Notes: a model not told the origin generated them from the letters alone. Counted from the stretch's first letter, positions 33,656 to 42,913 are shown. The stretch: DNA of 64,000 nt from Methanosaeta sp. PtaU1.Bin112 (GCA_002067705.1 MVRL01000173.1:1-64000), one strand, 5' to 3'. Program-made: numbers and translations.

Positions 33656-34301
33656 CTCCAGTCTGAGAGAATTCGCTCCTACGACGCTGCACTGATCAAG
33701 AGGTGATTGAAAAAAAGCGATATCAAGTCCCAGGCAGGGCAGCGCTGCAATCCACGGCGCCCTCTCAGGAGGAGCCGATCTCCGCGATGGAAGATGGCCT
33801 GACCCCGCCCGAATCTCGACATGAAGCCGGGCTAGAGGGCGGCAGAGCGCTGGAGACGATCTAGCGCAGCGCTCGAGTTATCGGAAACCCTTTCACAAGG
33901 CCTCTGCTCGCCCTACTGCCCGCGACTTTTGCCGACTCATGCTCCCGACCGTGTATTAGCGTGAGATCCGGCTGATTGCTGCGCCATTTACGGCGCGCAA
34001 CTTTTCATCCAGCCGGGATTCTTCAGCTTCACAGGCTCGCAGCCGAATGCATTGCCACGACAGCATGCACCTCCTATCGTCAGGAAACCCAATCCACCAG
34101 ACCTAGGAGCCGGCAGCATTCTGCTCACTTGGGAGCAGCTGTCCCTGTCATCAGAAGCATGATCGGATGCGTTAAGCCCACGGTACGCCCGCCACCCTGT
34201 TCTTTAGCATGAGGCGGCAAACTATCTATATAATCGTTATAGATATATGTAGTTGTCGGTTGAATATATTTGAAAGACGCGATGACCTCAAATACAGCTG
34301 C
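33557..34301. other. Gene-free, GC-rich decayed region
   Basis: After the repeat there is about 550 bp of GC-rich DNA with only short open frames on both strands. A minus-strand frame near 33990-34075 reads GACCRGNAFGCEPVKLKNPG and looks protein-like but is closed by a stop at both ends. No intact gene is supported; I read it as decayed coding sequence of unknown origin. TATA-like DNA lies at 34225-34252. Confidence 0.4.
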
Positions 34302-35246
34302 CTACAAATGAATTCCTGCTTTCTTCAGCCTAGCATTCAGGTCGTACTTCATTTGTTCTGCAGCCTCTTTTGCGAACAATGCAAACTTCTCATCATTGCC
34401 TTTGTTCTGATAGGCAAATATAATCCCTCTTGATGAATTCACAATAGCCCCTCGTCCGTCTTCATTGAAGCAAGGGACAACATCATCTGCTCTGCCTCCC
34501 TGGGCACCATATCCTGGTACAAGGAAGATTGACTTTGGCATGAGTTTTCTTAGGGCCTTTGCTTGCTCCGGGAATGTCGCTCCGACAACTGCTCCGACAC
34601 TGCTGTAGCCGCGCTCGCCTATTACCTCTTGTCCCCATTTGTTGACATTCTCTGCCATTATCTCATACACTTTCTTTCCGTTGACTTCCAGGTCCTGTAA
34701 TTCAGATGAGCTTGGATTTGAAGTCTTGACAAGGACAAATATCCCTGAACCGTTCTCTTTGCAGACTTTGGTGAATGATGCGACTGAATCAGAGCCAAGG
34801 TAGGCATTCACAGTCAATGCGTCCGCGTCAATTGATCTTTTCTTTTCACCAAAAACATCAACCTTGCCCAAGAAACCGTCTGCATATGCCTGGGAAGTGT
34901 TTCCAATGTCGTTCCTTTTGCCATCGATTATTACAACAAGCTTTGCAGCTGCGGCAGCCTTTGCAGTCTCTTCCATAGCCCATACTCCCCACCGGCCGTA
35001 TTGCTCGAAAAAAGCTGCCTGAAGCTTAACGGCAGGGACTATCCTCTTTACTGCCTCTATAATCTGGCTGTTGAAGTCGAATATTGTCAGTGCGACTGAC
35101 TCGAAGGTCTTGCCATGGTTGTTGCTGTGCTTCTTTTTCAGAAAGTCAGGTATTTTTGAAAAATCGGGATCTAATCCAACAATAGCAGGATTATTCTTGT
35201 CTTCGATCGCTTCAATGAGCCGATCAGCGAAATTATTTGGAGCCAT
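34302..35246 (-). CDS. pyrF: Orotidine-5'-phosphate decarboxylase, bacterial subfamily 2
   Basis: The 314-residue enzyme makes UMP in pyrimidine synthesis. The active-site signature is VVIIDGKRNDIGNTSQAYAD near residue 105 (Lys and Asp of the DxKRxDI motif). N-terminal VGLDPDFSKIPDF and the C-terminal VPGYGAQGGRADDV and NSSRGIIFAY motifs fit the long subfamily-2 type found in clostridia and mycobacteria, not the roughly 210-residue archaeal form. It lies alone between two copies of a direct repeat, with lower GC than its flanks. Acquisition by lateral transfer is likely. Confidence 0.88.
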   Translation of the reverse strand: MAPNNFADRLIEAIEDKNNPAIVGLDPDFSKIPDFLKKKHSNNHGKTFESVALTIFDFNSQIIEAVKRIVPAVKLQAAFFEQYGRWGVWAMEETAKAAAAAKLVVIIDGKRNDIGNTSQAYADGFLGKVDVFGEKKRSIDADALTVNAYLGSDSVASFTKVCKENGSGIFVLVKTSNPSSSELQDLEVNGKKVYEIMAENVNKWGQEVIGERGYSSVGAVVGATFPEQAKALRKLMPKSIFLVPGYGAQGGRADDVVPCFNEDGRGAIVNSSRGIIFAYQNKGNDEKFALFAKEAAEQMKYDLNARLKKAGIHL

Positions 35247-35261
35247 TGTATCACCATTTTC

Positions 35262-35300
35262 TGTGAACTATCGCGTCCTGATGGGCGCGGCGTCCCACTT
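35262..35300. repeat. Palindromic repeat unit, copy 1
   Basis: CGCGTCC-TGAT-GGGCGCG (35272-35289) forms a 7-bp hairpin with a TGAT loop. The same GTGAACTAxCGCGxCCTGATGGGC core recurs at 46636-46660. It resembles the subterminal hairpins of IS200/IS605-type or palindrome-associated elements. Confidence 0.55.
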
Positions 35301-35317
35301 CAAGCCGATATAGAGTC

Positions 35318-35478
35318 ATCTACAAGCATAAGGGCCTTGCTTTTATCCGTTGCGGCTATCGCAGCAACTCCCGCAAAATATGCGGAAGTTAGCGAGATCG
35401 CTCTGAAGGAGGAGGACTTACCGATGTTTCGACTATCAGTCGAAATCCTTGCGGATTCGAGGAATAATCGAGAATCAC
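35318..35478 (+). pseudogene. Relic related to 46985-47163 (signal-peptide-like frame)
   Basis: The frame reads ALLLSVAAIAATPAKYAEVS, then EIALKEEDLP and ends at a TGA near 35495. The second relic reads LLLSAVAAIAATPTNSAKVS and EITLIDGGLP. Nucleotide identity between 35329-35412 and 46997-47080 is high. Neither has a convincing start, so both look like fragments of a former secreted-protein family. Confidence 0.5.
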
Positions 35479-35494
35479 GAATTCACAGAGAATG

Positions 35495-35597
35495 ATAAGA
35501 AGGAGGGAGGAGAAAGTCAATCGGATGTAGGAGGGTTGGTCCATCGACTTTCGCCAATCAACTATACGACAATTGCCGAGATTTAAGGCTTTCGCCT
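35495..35597. repeat. Direct repeat, copy 2 (upstream side of pyrF)
   Basis: Second copy of 33553-33655. With copy 1 it brackets a 1.8-kb segment that contains only pyrF. Confidence 0.75.
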
Positions 35598-36047
35598 CAA
35601 AGGAGATCCCGACCGATTCCTGCCCTAAGAGACAGCCCGGAAAATAAGGATCAATCCCCGCAATCGGGCCTGAACCGAGACTCCAGCATCATTTTCAGGA
35701 GCGTCCATCACCGCGACAGCAGACGGCCTGCGCCTGCCACCGATACCAATCCTCATGCATGGGATCGACATGCCAAGATCGAGGGCGGTGATCGCGACAG
35801 GATCTGGCAGCGCGCCCATTTAGATGAGCGGCGCGGGGACGATGGTGAGGGCGGGCGGGTGAAAGCTGCTAGTTCGAGGGCATGATCAAGAGACGGTTAT
35901 TTCTGCCATGTTGTGCCGCAAGATATTGCAGCACCCTTGAGAGGCGTTTAGAAATAATGACAAATTGCGGATCATTCATTCCTTCCTCTGTTTCTTTAAA
36001 TCCTTCTATTTTTGCTGATTAAAACCTATGTAGAAATTTATGATTAC
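35598..36047. other. Gene-poor spacer upstream of moaA 3' end
   Basis: Only a 64-codon minus-strand frame (35625-35819: MGALPDPVAITALDLGMSIP and so on) stands out. It has no ribosome site and no recognised family, so I do not call it. The last 120 bp are AT-rich. Confidence 0.4.
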
Positions 36048-36986
36048 CTAATGCCTGGGACAGTCTGCCATCATCGCCGACCGCAGGGCTGGCAATCGCT
36101 CTTTTCCGAAGTACGGCTCACGGCGGGAGTTGGCCTCTTGCAGCAGCTCTATGATCTTCTCGCAGTCGCAGGTGCCGATCTCCACCAGGTTGTCGCTTCT
36201 TAGCAGGCAGGGCTTGATCTTGCCGTCCGAGGTCACCCGCAGGCGGGTGCAGTTGGCGCAAAACTCGGTGTTGTCCATGGGCCGGACCACCTCCACCTCA
36301 GCCCCATCCAGGAAGTACTTCTTGCGGCGGTGCATCTCCCTCGTTCTCACCCGGTCCGCCCGGCTGGCGAGATCGCGCTCAATGGCATCGATATCTCCAG
36401 AGATGCCGCTGCGATGCAGATCCATCAGTTGTATAAGCTGCAGTATCAGGCCCCGGTCACGAGAAAAGTCAATCAGATTGCCGATCTCCGCCTCATTCTC
36501 CTTGAGAACCACCACATTCAGCTTGATCGGCTCTAGCCCTGCTGCCTGGGCGGCATCTATTCCCGCCAGGACCTTCTCCATATCGCCCTCCCAGCAGCCG
36601 GTTATCTCCCGGTAGATCTCAGGGCGCAGCGAGTCCAGGCTCACATTAACCCGGTCAAGGCCCGCCTGCGCCAGCGGCTCGGCGAGCTTTGCCAGAAAGA
36701 TGCCGTTAGTGGTCAGAGAGAGATCCAGCTCCTGCGGCATGCGGGAGATCAGCTTTGCCAGACCTGGGCGCAGCAGGGGCTCTCCTCCGGTGAACTTCAG
36801 GGAGCGAACGCCCAAATGAGCAGCCGCCCGGGCGACGCTCACCACCATCTCGTCCGAGATCTCGCCTCTTGGGTTCGCCTCGCCCTCGTGGTGACAGTAA
36901 ATGCAATTGAGATTGCACCGAGGAGTAAGAGCTATCCGCAGGCCAGTGACCTTGCGGCCAAAGGAGTCTTTCATCATGCTGGGCAT
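36048..36986 (-). CDS. moaA: GTP 3',8-cyclase, molybdenum cofactor synthesis
   Basis: The 312-residue radical SAM enzyme converts GTP to the cyclic precursor of molybdopterin. The N-terminal cluster motif is CNLNCIYCHHEG (Cx3Cx2C) at about residue 24; the C-terminal cluster cysteines are in FCANCTRLRVTSDGKIKPCL near 245-265, both MoaA-specific. Molybdopterin serves formylmethanofuran and formate dehydrogenases in methanogens. An ATG at 36986 fits the family; ATG 36974 would also do. No other moa gene is adjacent. Confidence 0.9.
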   Translation of the reverse strand: MPSMMKDSFGRKVTGLRIALTPRCNLNCIYCHHEGEANPRGEISDEMVVSVARAAAHLGVRSLKFTGGEPLLRPGLAKLISRMPQELDLSLTTNGIFLAKLAEPLAQAGLDRVNVSLDSLRPEIYREITGCWEGDMEKVLAGIDAAQAAGLEPIKLNVVVLKENEAEIGNLIDFSRDRGLILQLIQLMDLHRSGISGDIDAIERDLASRADRVRTREMHRRKKYFLDGAEVEVVRPMDNTEFCANCTRLRVTSDGKIKPCLLRSDNLVEIGTCDCEKIIELLQEANSRREPYFGKERLPALRSAMMADCPRH

Positions 36987-37019
36987 TACAAGACTGCTTG
37001 GTATCGCTACTAGTATTAA

Positions 37020-37412
37020 TCAGTACTCAATCTCACCCAGGCTGCGCTTGAGATAGGAAAGCAGGATCATGCCCACAATCATGCAGATGGCAAGGCCTGA
37101 GAGCAGCTCCTCCCAGGATTGGCTGCGCTCCGTGAGGCCGTAGATTATCCCGCCGGAGAGCAAGGTGAGAATCAGGGTCACTATGAGAGAGACCAGCATG
37201 GACCACATGATCGAGCCCACCTCATAGCGCTCGAAAAAAGAAGCGGACAGGACGAAGGAGACCGCTGCCATGGTGAGAATTATCGATAACGGCAGAGACG
37301 ACCCATAGCGAAAGAGCTGAATGAGCCCGAGAGCCAGAGCAATCATCACCAGCGATAGCAGGCCGGAAGCGAGGAACGCCTTTAAAATGTAGTTGTCAAA
37401 CCTTAGCTCCAC
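37020..37412 (-). CDS. Small integral membrane protein
   Basis: The 130-residue product has four clear hydrophobic helices (about residues 10-32, 41-59, 68-92 and 103-120) and a short charged end KRSLGEIEY. I do not recognise a family beyond hypothetical membrane proteins of methanogens. It sits between moaA (33 bp) and a radical SAM gene on the same strand, but a promoter-like AT tract at 37413-37450 suggests its own transcript. Confidence 0.65.
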   Translation of the reverse strand: MELRFDNYILKAFLASGLLSLVMIALALGLIQLFRYGSSLPLSIILTMAAVSFVLSASFFERYEVGSIMWSMLVSLIVTLILTLLSGGIIYGLTERSQSWEELLSGLAICMIVGMILLSYLKRSLGEIEY

Positions 37413-37466
37413 ACCAGTCCACCACTAACTTTATAGTACTATTTTGAATATAAAGATTGTGTATAG

Positions 37467-38588
37467 TTACCAGCTTCCAGTCAGGCGTCCCTCCAAAGCC
37501 ATCTTGCCCAAACAGGCTTCCACATCCGGAGCCAGCGGAGCGGGCTGGGTAGCAGCCAGAGGAGTTCCCGGAAGGGGAGTAAAGCGATGCGCCCGCACCT
37601 TGCCGCCACGGGCTGCAATCCACCTGACCAGGTCAAGGCTCATCCTCTGATCAGCTTCCTGCTCAGAAGGCAGGCCGAAGATCAGGTCCACCTGAGGCAC
37701 AAGCCCATAGTCCAGAGCCAGCTCGCAGGCTTCCTGGATCTCAGTGAGTCCGTGCCCCCTGCCAATGCTGCGCAGGACCACCGGACTGCCGGATTGGCCC
37801 CCCAGGCTCAGGCTCCTGTTGGCGCAGTACTTGACGATAATCTCCAGTGCAGCAGGGGAGACGAAATCCGGCCGGACCTCAGAGGGAAATGTCCCGAAGT
37901 AGATGGGCTTTTTTTGCTCTGCCAGTGTCTTGAGAAGGACCTGCACCTTCTCCAGACGGGGAGCGCGTCCGTCCGAACCATAAGCCAGGGAGTTGGGCGA
38001 GGTAAAGCGAATATCCCTGTGGCGGCGAGCATACCGGGCAATGATCGGAATTGACCGGTGGCGCATGCAGGTGCCGAAGAGGCGCGGCGTCTGGCAGTAA
38101 GTACAGCCCCAGGGGCAACCGCGCGAGATCTCCAGGGGAGCCAGGATCTTGCTGAAGGGCGGATAGCGGTCCAAATCCACAGGAGCCCTCTTTTCAGTGA
38201 TCATAACCCGGCCCTGGCGTTTGTGTCTGTAGGCGATGCCCTTCACAGTTCCCGGATCGCGCCCTTCTCTCAATACCTGCAACAATTCGGGCAGCGTCTC
38301 CTCCCCCTCGCCGATGACCACAAAATCGAAGTGCTCCAGAACTTCCTCAGGGAGGGCCGATGGATGGGGCCCGCCGGCGATGTAGACGGCATCCACTGCA
38401 GCGCCTGCGACCTCGCGGTAGACCTCCTCAGCCTGGGCGCTGGCAAAGCTGTAGAGCATGATCCCATCCTTGGGCTCGCGAGCGATTCCCGCCTCCACCA
38501 GCGGCATCAGAGCGGCAATGCTGTAGGAGTTCTTGCTATTGTAGCGAAACCAGATCTTGTGCTCAGTCAAACGGACATCAACCTGCAA
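37467..38588 (-). CDS. B12-binding/radical SAM protein, MJ_1487 family
   Basis: The 373-residue protein begins with a short B12-binding-like Rossmann segment (IAGGPHPSALPEEVLEHFDF, near residue 70), followed by the GEGEETLPELL motif. The radical SAM cysteines are in CPWGCTYCQTPRLFG near 135. This order matches the archaeal MJ_1487 family (TIGR04013-type). The reaction is unknown; relatives of this class act on tRNA, lipids or cofactors. The start M is at 38588 and no close neighbour shares its direction within 50 bp except the small membrane protein downstream. Confidence 0.8.
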   Translation of the reverse strand: MQVDVRLTEHKIWFRYNSKNSYSIAALMPLVEAGIAREPKDGIMLYSFASAQAEEVYREVAGAAVDAVYIAGGPHPSALPEEVLEHFDFVVIGEGEETLPELLQVLREGRDPGTVKGIAYRHKRQGRVMITEKRAPVDLDRYPPFSKILAPLEISRGCPWGCTYCQTPRLFGTCMRHRSIPIIARYARRHRDIRFTSPNSLAYGSDGRAPRLEKVQVLLKTLAEQKKPIYFGTFPSEVRPDFVSPAALEIIVKYCANRSLSLGGQSGSPVVLRSIGRGHGLTEIQEACELALDYGLVPQVDLIFGLPSEQEADQRMSLDLVRWIAARGGKVRAHRFTPLPGTPLAATQPAPLAPDVEACLGKMALEGRLTGSW

Positions 38589-38646
38589 ACTTAAAGCAGT
38601 CTAACGGAATAGAAAACAAGAAGAAAAGGATTTGGATCTGCCATCC

Positions 38647-39078
38647 TCATCCCACAACGCTAAATGCTCCAACCTCATCAACCTGATCCAGCTGATCTGA
38701 GAATTCGCCGGTGCGATCATCATAATAGCTGTACAGGTACAGATCCGCCTGGTAGCTGCCCAGCTCTGCATCATCAGGAATATGCCAGACCGGATTGACG
38801 AAATAGGTGCTGTCACCCGGCTCAGCATATACCGCCTCTGGAGGCGCACTATACCACCGGCCTCTTCTATCCATCACCTCATAAGAGATCCAGAACAGAT
38901 GGCCAACATCGCCAGTATTCTTTATCCAGACATTGGTCCCCCCCTGATCGGAATCGCGATACCAGTCCCCGGAAGGAAAGTCATATGAGTCTATCTGGGC
39001 CGAGATAGTGCTTGCGCTTGCACAATCCTGGCTTGCCCAAAGCATTGCCAACAGAATGACTACCAAGACGCTCTTCAT
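38647..39078 (-). CDS. Secreted hypothetical protein
   Basis: ATG 39078 (MKSVLVVILLAMLWASQD) is preferred, as GGTGAT lies just upstream. The 143-residue precursor has a signal peptide ending near SASA. The mature domain is beta-rich (WIKNTGDVGHLFWISYEVMD, DLYLYSYYDD) and may be an Ig-like or CARDB-type fold of the kind found in archaeal surface proteins; that is a guess from pattern alone. It is followed on the same strand, after 58 bp, by the MJ_1487-family gene. Confidence 0.6.
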   Translation of the reverse strand: MKSVLVVILLAMLWASQDCASASTISAQIDSYDFPSGDWYRDSDQGGTNVWIKNTGDVGHLFWISYEVMDRRGRWYSAPPEAVYAEPGDSTYFVNPVWHIPDDAELGSYQADLYLYSYYDDRTGEFSDQLDQVDEVGAFSVVG

Positions 39079-39306
39079 ATCGATCACCAAATGTGTGTGT
39101 TTTTTGCGGTTTCTGCCACTATTTGAATAAAATCATAGATTATTACTATTTAAGGATTTTTAGCAGATCGGCATGCTACCTAAGATCCCTCTTGGCGTGT
39201 TCTGCAGTATTTATTTAATAATATTTAGTCAAACCATCTATTAAAAAATGACTATACGGCGAATGATCAGGAAAAAAAGAAGATGGCTTAAAAAGAAAAC
39301 TGATCT

Positions 39307-40215
39307 TTATCCCTGTTCTCTGGTTCTGCTGGCAAACTCCTGCTGCACATCGCATCCCAGCCTGCCAATGGCATCGGAGCGGCATTGCCGGCAATGCTTC
39401 ATCTGCTTGATGATCTTGCCCAGCTCCTCCTGGATCTTTCTCTTCTCCTCAGGAGATGGCGGCTTGATGTGGGCGAACTTGTACTGGGGAATAAGGGGCA
39501 TCACATTGTGAATATAGACGCCCATCGCCTTTATCTTGCGGGCAATATCGAAGACGTGTTTGTCATTGATGCCAGGTATGAGGACGGTATTGACCTTCAC
39601 AATCTTCTTCAGCTTCAGGGCCTCTTCGATGCCTTTGAGCTGGTGGTCGCGCAGGAGGGTTGCCGCCTCCAGGCCTTCGTATCTCTTGCCCTGGTAAGTA
39701 ACATAATCGTAGATCTGCTGGCCGATCTCAGGGTCAATGGCATTCATCGTCACGGTGATGTTGCAGACGCCCAGCCGGTCAAGCTCCTCGATCTTGTCAG
39801 GCAGGAGCAGGCCGTTGGTGCTGATGCAGAGAATGACGCCCGGATATTTCTCGCCCACCAGACGCAGAGTCTCAAATGTCTCCTCGTTGGCCAGAGGCTC
39901 TCCCGGACCGGCAACCGCCACCACCTTGATGTAATGATATTTCGCCAGGACCTCATCCACCCGATCCAGCGCTTCCTTAGGCTTGAGAACCTGAGAGGTC
40001 ACCCCTGGCCGGGACTCATTGACACAGTCGAAGTCCCGCACACAATATTTGCACTGGATGTTGCACTTGGGAGCTACCGCCAGGTGCATTCTGCCAAAGG
40101 CGTGACAGGCTTTCTCGCTAAAGCATGGGTGCTCCTGGATCCGTCTGAGTTGATCCGGGTCGTATGGAATCTCCTTTCCACCGACATTGGCAACGGGATA
40201 AGTCTCTAAGCTCAT
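39307..40215 (-). CDS. nifB: Nitrogenase cofactor synthesis radical SAM protein NifB
   Basis: The 302-residue protein carries the NifB hallmark HPCFSEKACHAFGRMHLAVA followed by CNIQCKYC (Cx3Cx2C) and FDCVNESRPGV near residues 30-75, plus the late cysteine pair CRQCRSDAIGRLGC near 275-288. NifB builds NifB-co, the 8Fe-9S-C precursor of the nitrogenase cofactor. This archaeal form lacks the fused NifX domain of many bacterial NifBs. No nifHDK gene lies in the window; the separate NifX-like proteins at 4-5 kb could act as carriers for such clusters. The gene is divergent from srp19. Confidence 0.9.
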   Translation of the reverse strand: MSLETYPVANVGGKEIPYDPDQLRRIQEHPCFSEKACHAFGRMHLAVAPKCNIQCKYCVRDFDCVNESRPGVTSQVLKPKEALDRVDEVLAKYHYIKVVAVAGPGEPLANEETFETLRLVGEKYPGVILCISTNGLLLPDKIEELDRLGVCNITVTMNAIDPEIGQQIYDYVTYQGKRYEGLEAATLLRDHQLKGIEEALKLKKIVKVNTVLIPGINDKHVFDIARKIKAMGVYIHNVMPLIPQYKFAHIKPPSPEEKRKIQEELGKIIKQMKHCRQCRSDAIGRLGCDVQQEFASRTREQG

Positions 40216-40305
40216 TATCGAAACTCCAATTTATTGTTGCTGATCATGGCTAAAAGACTTTTCCTGCCGGAGAATACATTAATGATGTGGCTACTAGTTT
40301 GGTCT

Positions 40306-40608
40306 ATGCCAGAGAAGGACAAACTTGTCATATGGCCAATCTACTTCGACATAGCCCGCAGCAGGTCTGAAGGCAGAATGGTCTCCCGCCAGGATGCAGT
40401 CAGTGAGCCGACTCTCGATATGCTGATCACCGCCTCTCTGAAATCCGGCTTCAAACCGGAGATCGAACGCGAGAAGAAGCACCCCAGTGCCTGGCACCTG
40501 GAAGAAGCCTCCGGCAGAATATTGCTGCCTAAGAAGGGCTCCAAATCAGCTGCTTTGAAGCGAATCGCCACCTCCATGAAAGCAAAATACAAGAAGAAGA
40601 GCCACTGA
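40306..40608 (+). CDS. srp19: Signal recognition particle protein SRP19
   Basis: ATG 40306 gives MPEKDKLVIWPIYFD and a 100-residue product, the usual SRP19 length; upstream ATGs add an unsupported hydrophobic stretch. Motifs include SRSEGRMVSRQDAV and the C-terminal basic region KSAALKRIATSMK. SRP19 binds the SRP RNA and helps SRP54 assemble, targeting membrane and secreted proteins. The next gene starts 1 bp after its stop, so the five genes up to 43645 form one operon. Confidence 0.9.
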   Translation: MPEKDKLVIWPIYFDIARSRSEGRMVSRQDAVSEPTLDMLITASLKSGFKPEIEREKKHPSAWHLEEASGRILLPKKGSKSAALKRIATSMKAKYKKKSH

Positions 40609-40609
40609 T

Positions 40610-41248
40610 ATGATCGATCTGCATACTCATACCACATTCAGCGATGGCGAACTCATCCCTTCCGAGCTGATCCGCCGGGCGGAAGCATTGGGATACACCA
40701 CCATCGGCATAACCGACCATGCGGACTACACAAATATCGAGCACATCTTATCCTGTGTATCCAAAATAAAATATTTCGAGGAGGTATCGGACATTCGGGT
40801 ACTGGTTGGTGCAGAATTGACTCACGTTCCGCCAGCCAGGATCGGGCCTCTGGCCGCCCTGGCCCGCAAGCTTGGGGCAGAGATAGTGATTGCGCATGGC
40901 GAAACGCCAGTGGAGCCGGTCAGGCCTGGCACAAACCGGGCGGCAATTGAAGCAGGCGTGGACATACTGGCTCACCCCGGCTTCATCACCGAGCAGGAGG
41001 CAGAGCTTGCTCGCGAAAATAACGTCTGTCTGGAGATCACATCCCGCTCCGGCCATAACATCACCAACGGCCATGTGGTGCGCATGGCAAAGCTTGCGGG
41101 AGCCAAAATGGTGGTGGACACGGACAGCCACTCTCCCGACGATCTCATAAGCAGCCAGAGAGCCATTGAGATCGCTATGGGTGCAGGCCTCACTCTCCAG
41201 GAGGCTACGGCCATTGTAAAAGAGCACGCCATCATCAGAAGGGGTTGA
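40610..41248 (+). CDS. PHP-domain phosphoesterase
   Basis: The 212-residue protein shows the PHP metal-binding histidines: DLHTHTTFSDGE near residue 3, GITDHADY near 37, VIAHGETP near 90 and TDSHSPDDL near 180. PHP proteins hydrolyse phosphoesters or phosphates with a trinuclear metal centre; this short type resembles histidinol-phosphatase-like proteins of archaea, but the substrate is not known. It lies in the srp19-hflX operon. Confidence 0.85.
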   Translation: MIDLHTHTTFSDGELIPSELIRRAEALGYTTIGITDHADYTNIEHILSCVSKIKYFEEVSDIRVLVGAELTHVPPARIGPLAALARKLGAEIVIAHGETPVEPVRPGTNRAAIEAGVDILAHPGFITEQEAELARENNVCLEITSRSGHNITNGHVVRMAKLAGAKMVVDTDSHSPDDLISSQRAIEIAMGAGLTLQEATAIVKEHAIIRRG

Positions 41249-41261
41249 ATAGATAGACATT

Positions 41262-41654
41262 GTGGCAATTGATATCTCCGGACGCCATTTGGAGGACAGC
41301 AGATACAGGATGGTATGTGCTGTAGTCTCCGCCCGCATATCTCCCAATTATGTGGAAAAAATCCACTCGGTGAGGCTGATTCCCCGTGAGACCCTGTCAC
41401 TGGACATAAACATCATACTCGATTTTTTGAATGAGTCGTGCTTGTGCCTGCCCGGAACTATTGTCGCTGAATCCGGTGACCTCTACAACATGGAGATCTG
41501 GAGGGTAAAGAGCATCCTGGGCAGGGACCTGAAGTATCCTGAGACCATAGCGGAAAGAATGGCGGTGGAGATGGCTCACCACATCTCTGTAGCAGGCCGA
41601 AGGCTTATGATTGATGCGCAAATTGATGCACTAGAAGATAAGCGCGATGAATAG
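41262..41654 (+). CDS. DUF2209-like archaeal protein
   Basis: The start is GTG 41262, 13 bp after the previous stop (MAIDISGRHLEDSRYRM). The 130-residue product looks like the DUF2209 family of Methanosarcinales, a small RNase H-like alpha/beta protein without known function (AIDISGRH opening, AERMAVEMAHHISVAGRR near residue 93). The next gene, hflX, starts 2 bp after its stop. Family recognition is from memory and not certain. Confidence 0.6.
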   Translation: MAIDISGRHLEDSRYRMVCAVVSARISPNYVEKIHSVRLIPRETLSLDINIILDFLNESCLCLPGTIVAESGDLYNMEIWRVKSILGRDLKYPETIAERMAVEMAHHISVAGRRLMIDAQIDALEDKRDE

Positions 41655-41656
41655 AG

Positions 41657-42907
41657 ATGAACCGAGATAAAAAAGAAAAGACTGCAGTCCTGCTGATGCG
41701 AGAGAGCCCAATCAAATCGCCAGACACGTATAGGATGAAGGAGCTCTGCGGCCTGGCACATGCTGCCGGATACCATGTCCTGGCTGAGGTTTCCCAGCGC
41801 AGGAGCCTGGACTCCCGCTACCAGATAGGAAGAGGTAAGATCGAAGAGGCGTTGAGCTACAATCCGGAAAAGCTGATCTTCTACAATGCCCTCAGCCCGA
41901 ACCAGGTATTCAATATCACAAGCGAGTTTTCCGCCAGGGTGCTGGATCGGTTCAACCTCATCTTGGAGATCTTTGCCACCCGCGCCTCAACCCGCGAGGC
42001 AAAACTGCAGGTGGAGCTGGCAAGGCTCACCTATGACGCTCCCCAGGTAAAAAACGCTCTCGCCCTGAAGAAACGAGGCGAGCAGCCGGGATTTCGGGGC
42101 GCGGGTGCCTATGAGCAGTCCATGTACCACGACATCCGGGGAAGAATAGCCAAGATCAGGGCGCAGCTGACAAATGTGGAAAACATGGGAGAGGACAGAC
42201 GGCATAGGCGCAGAGAGCAAGGCTTCGATCTGGTGGCTCTGGCTGGCTATACCAACGTCGGCAAGTCCACGCTCCTCAACGCCCTGACAGGTTCTGAGGT
42301 GGAAGCCAGGGACCAGCCGTTTACCACCCTCTCGCCCACTACCAGGGCGCGAGAGGTTTTGGGCAGAAAGGTTCTCTTCACAGATACGGTCGGCTTCATC
42401 GACGATCTGCCTCACTTTCTTATCAAGGCCTTCCGGTCCACACTTTCTGAGATCTCTGAAGCGGATTTGGTTCTTCTCGTGGCGGATGCCAGCGATCCGC
42501 CGGAGCTGCTACGGCGCAAGCTGGCAGCCTCACACAAGGCACTCTGGGATTGCGAGGTCCGCGCGCCCATCGTGACGGTCCTCAATAAGTCTGACCGACT
42601 GGAAGAGAGCAGAGCTGCGGAAATTGCAGAGCTGGTCAAGGATTTAGCATCCAATCCCGTTTTTGCTTCAGCCGCCACCGGTCAGGGACTGGGAGTGCTC
42701 GAAGAGTGCATCTCTATGAGCTTGCAGCCCTTACAGGAGTTCCGAATCAGTTTGCCTTACACCGCGCAGGGCCTCGCAGAGCTATCCCGGCTCTACGAGA
42801 CCGCTGATCTTCTCTCGGTAAGCTACGAAGAGGAGCTGATCGTCCGGCTGCGGGCAAGGAAGGAGACGATAGCCAGGGCGAGCCTCTCTGGGGCGCGCCG
42901 GATGTGA
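41657..42907 (+). CDS. hflX: Ribosome-associated GTPase HflX
   Basis: The 416-residue protein has the HflX N-terminal domain (SRYQIGRGKIEEAL, FNLILEIFATRASTREAKLQ), the coiled linker with GAGAYEQSMYHDIRGRI, and a G-domain from about residue 190: G1 GYTNVGKSTLLNAL, G3 DTVGFIDDLP, G4 NKSD. HflX binds the large subunit and can split or rescue stalled ribosomes. It is translated in the srp19 operon. Confidence 0.92.
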   Translation: MNRDKKEKTAVLLMRESPIKSPDTYRMKELCGLAHAAGYHVLAEVSQRRSLDSRYQIGRGKIEEALSYNPEKLIFYNALSPNQVFNITSEFSARVLDRFNLILEIFATRASTREAKLQVELARLTYDAPQVKNALALKKRGEQPGFRGAGAYEQSMYHDIRGRIAKIRAQLTNVENMGEDRRHRRREQGFDLVALAGYTNVGKSTLLNALTGSEVEARDQPFTTLSPTTRAREVLGRKVLFTDTVGFIDDLPHFLIKAFRSTLSEISEADLVLLVADASDPPELLRRKLAASHKALWDCEVRAPIVTVLNKSDRLEESRAAEIAELVKDLASNPVFASAATGQGLGVLEECISMSLQPLQEFRISLPYTAQGLAELSRLYETADLLSVSYEEELIVRLRARKETIARASLSGARRM

Positions 42908-42913
42908 CTTGGC

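Noticed and set aside
35625-35819. 64-codon minus-strand frame
   Set aside because: No ribosome site, no recognised family, and it lies in GC-rich decayed DNA where such frames arise by chance.
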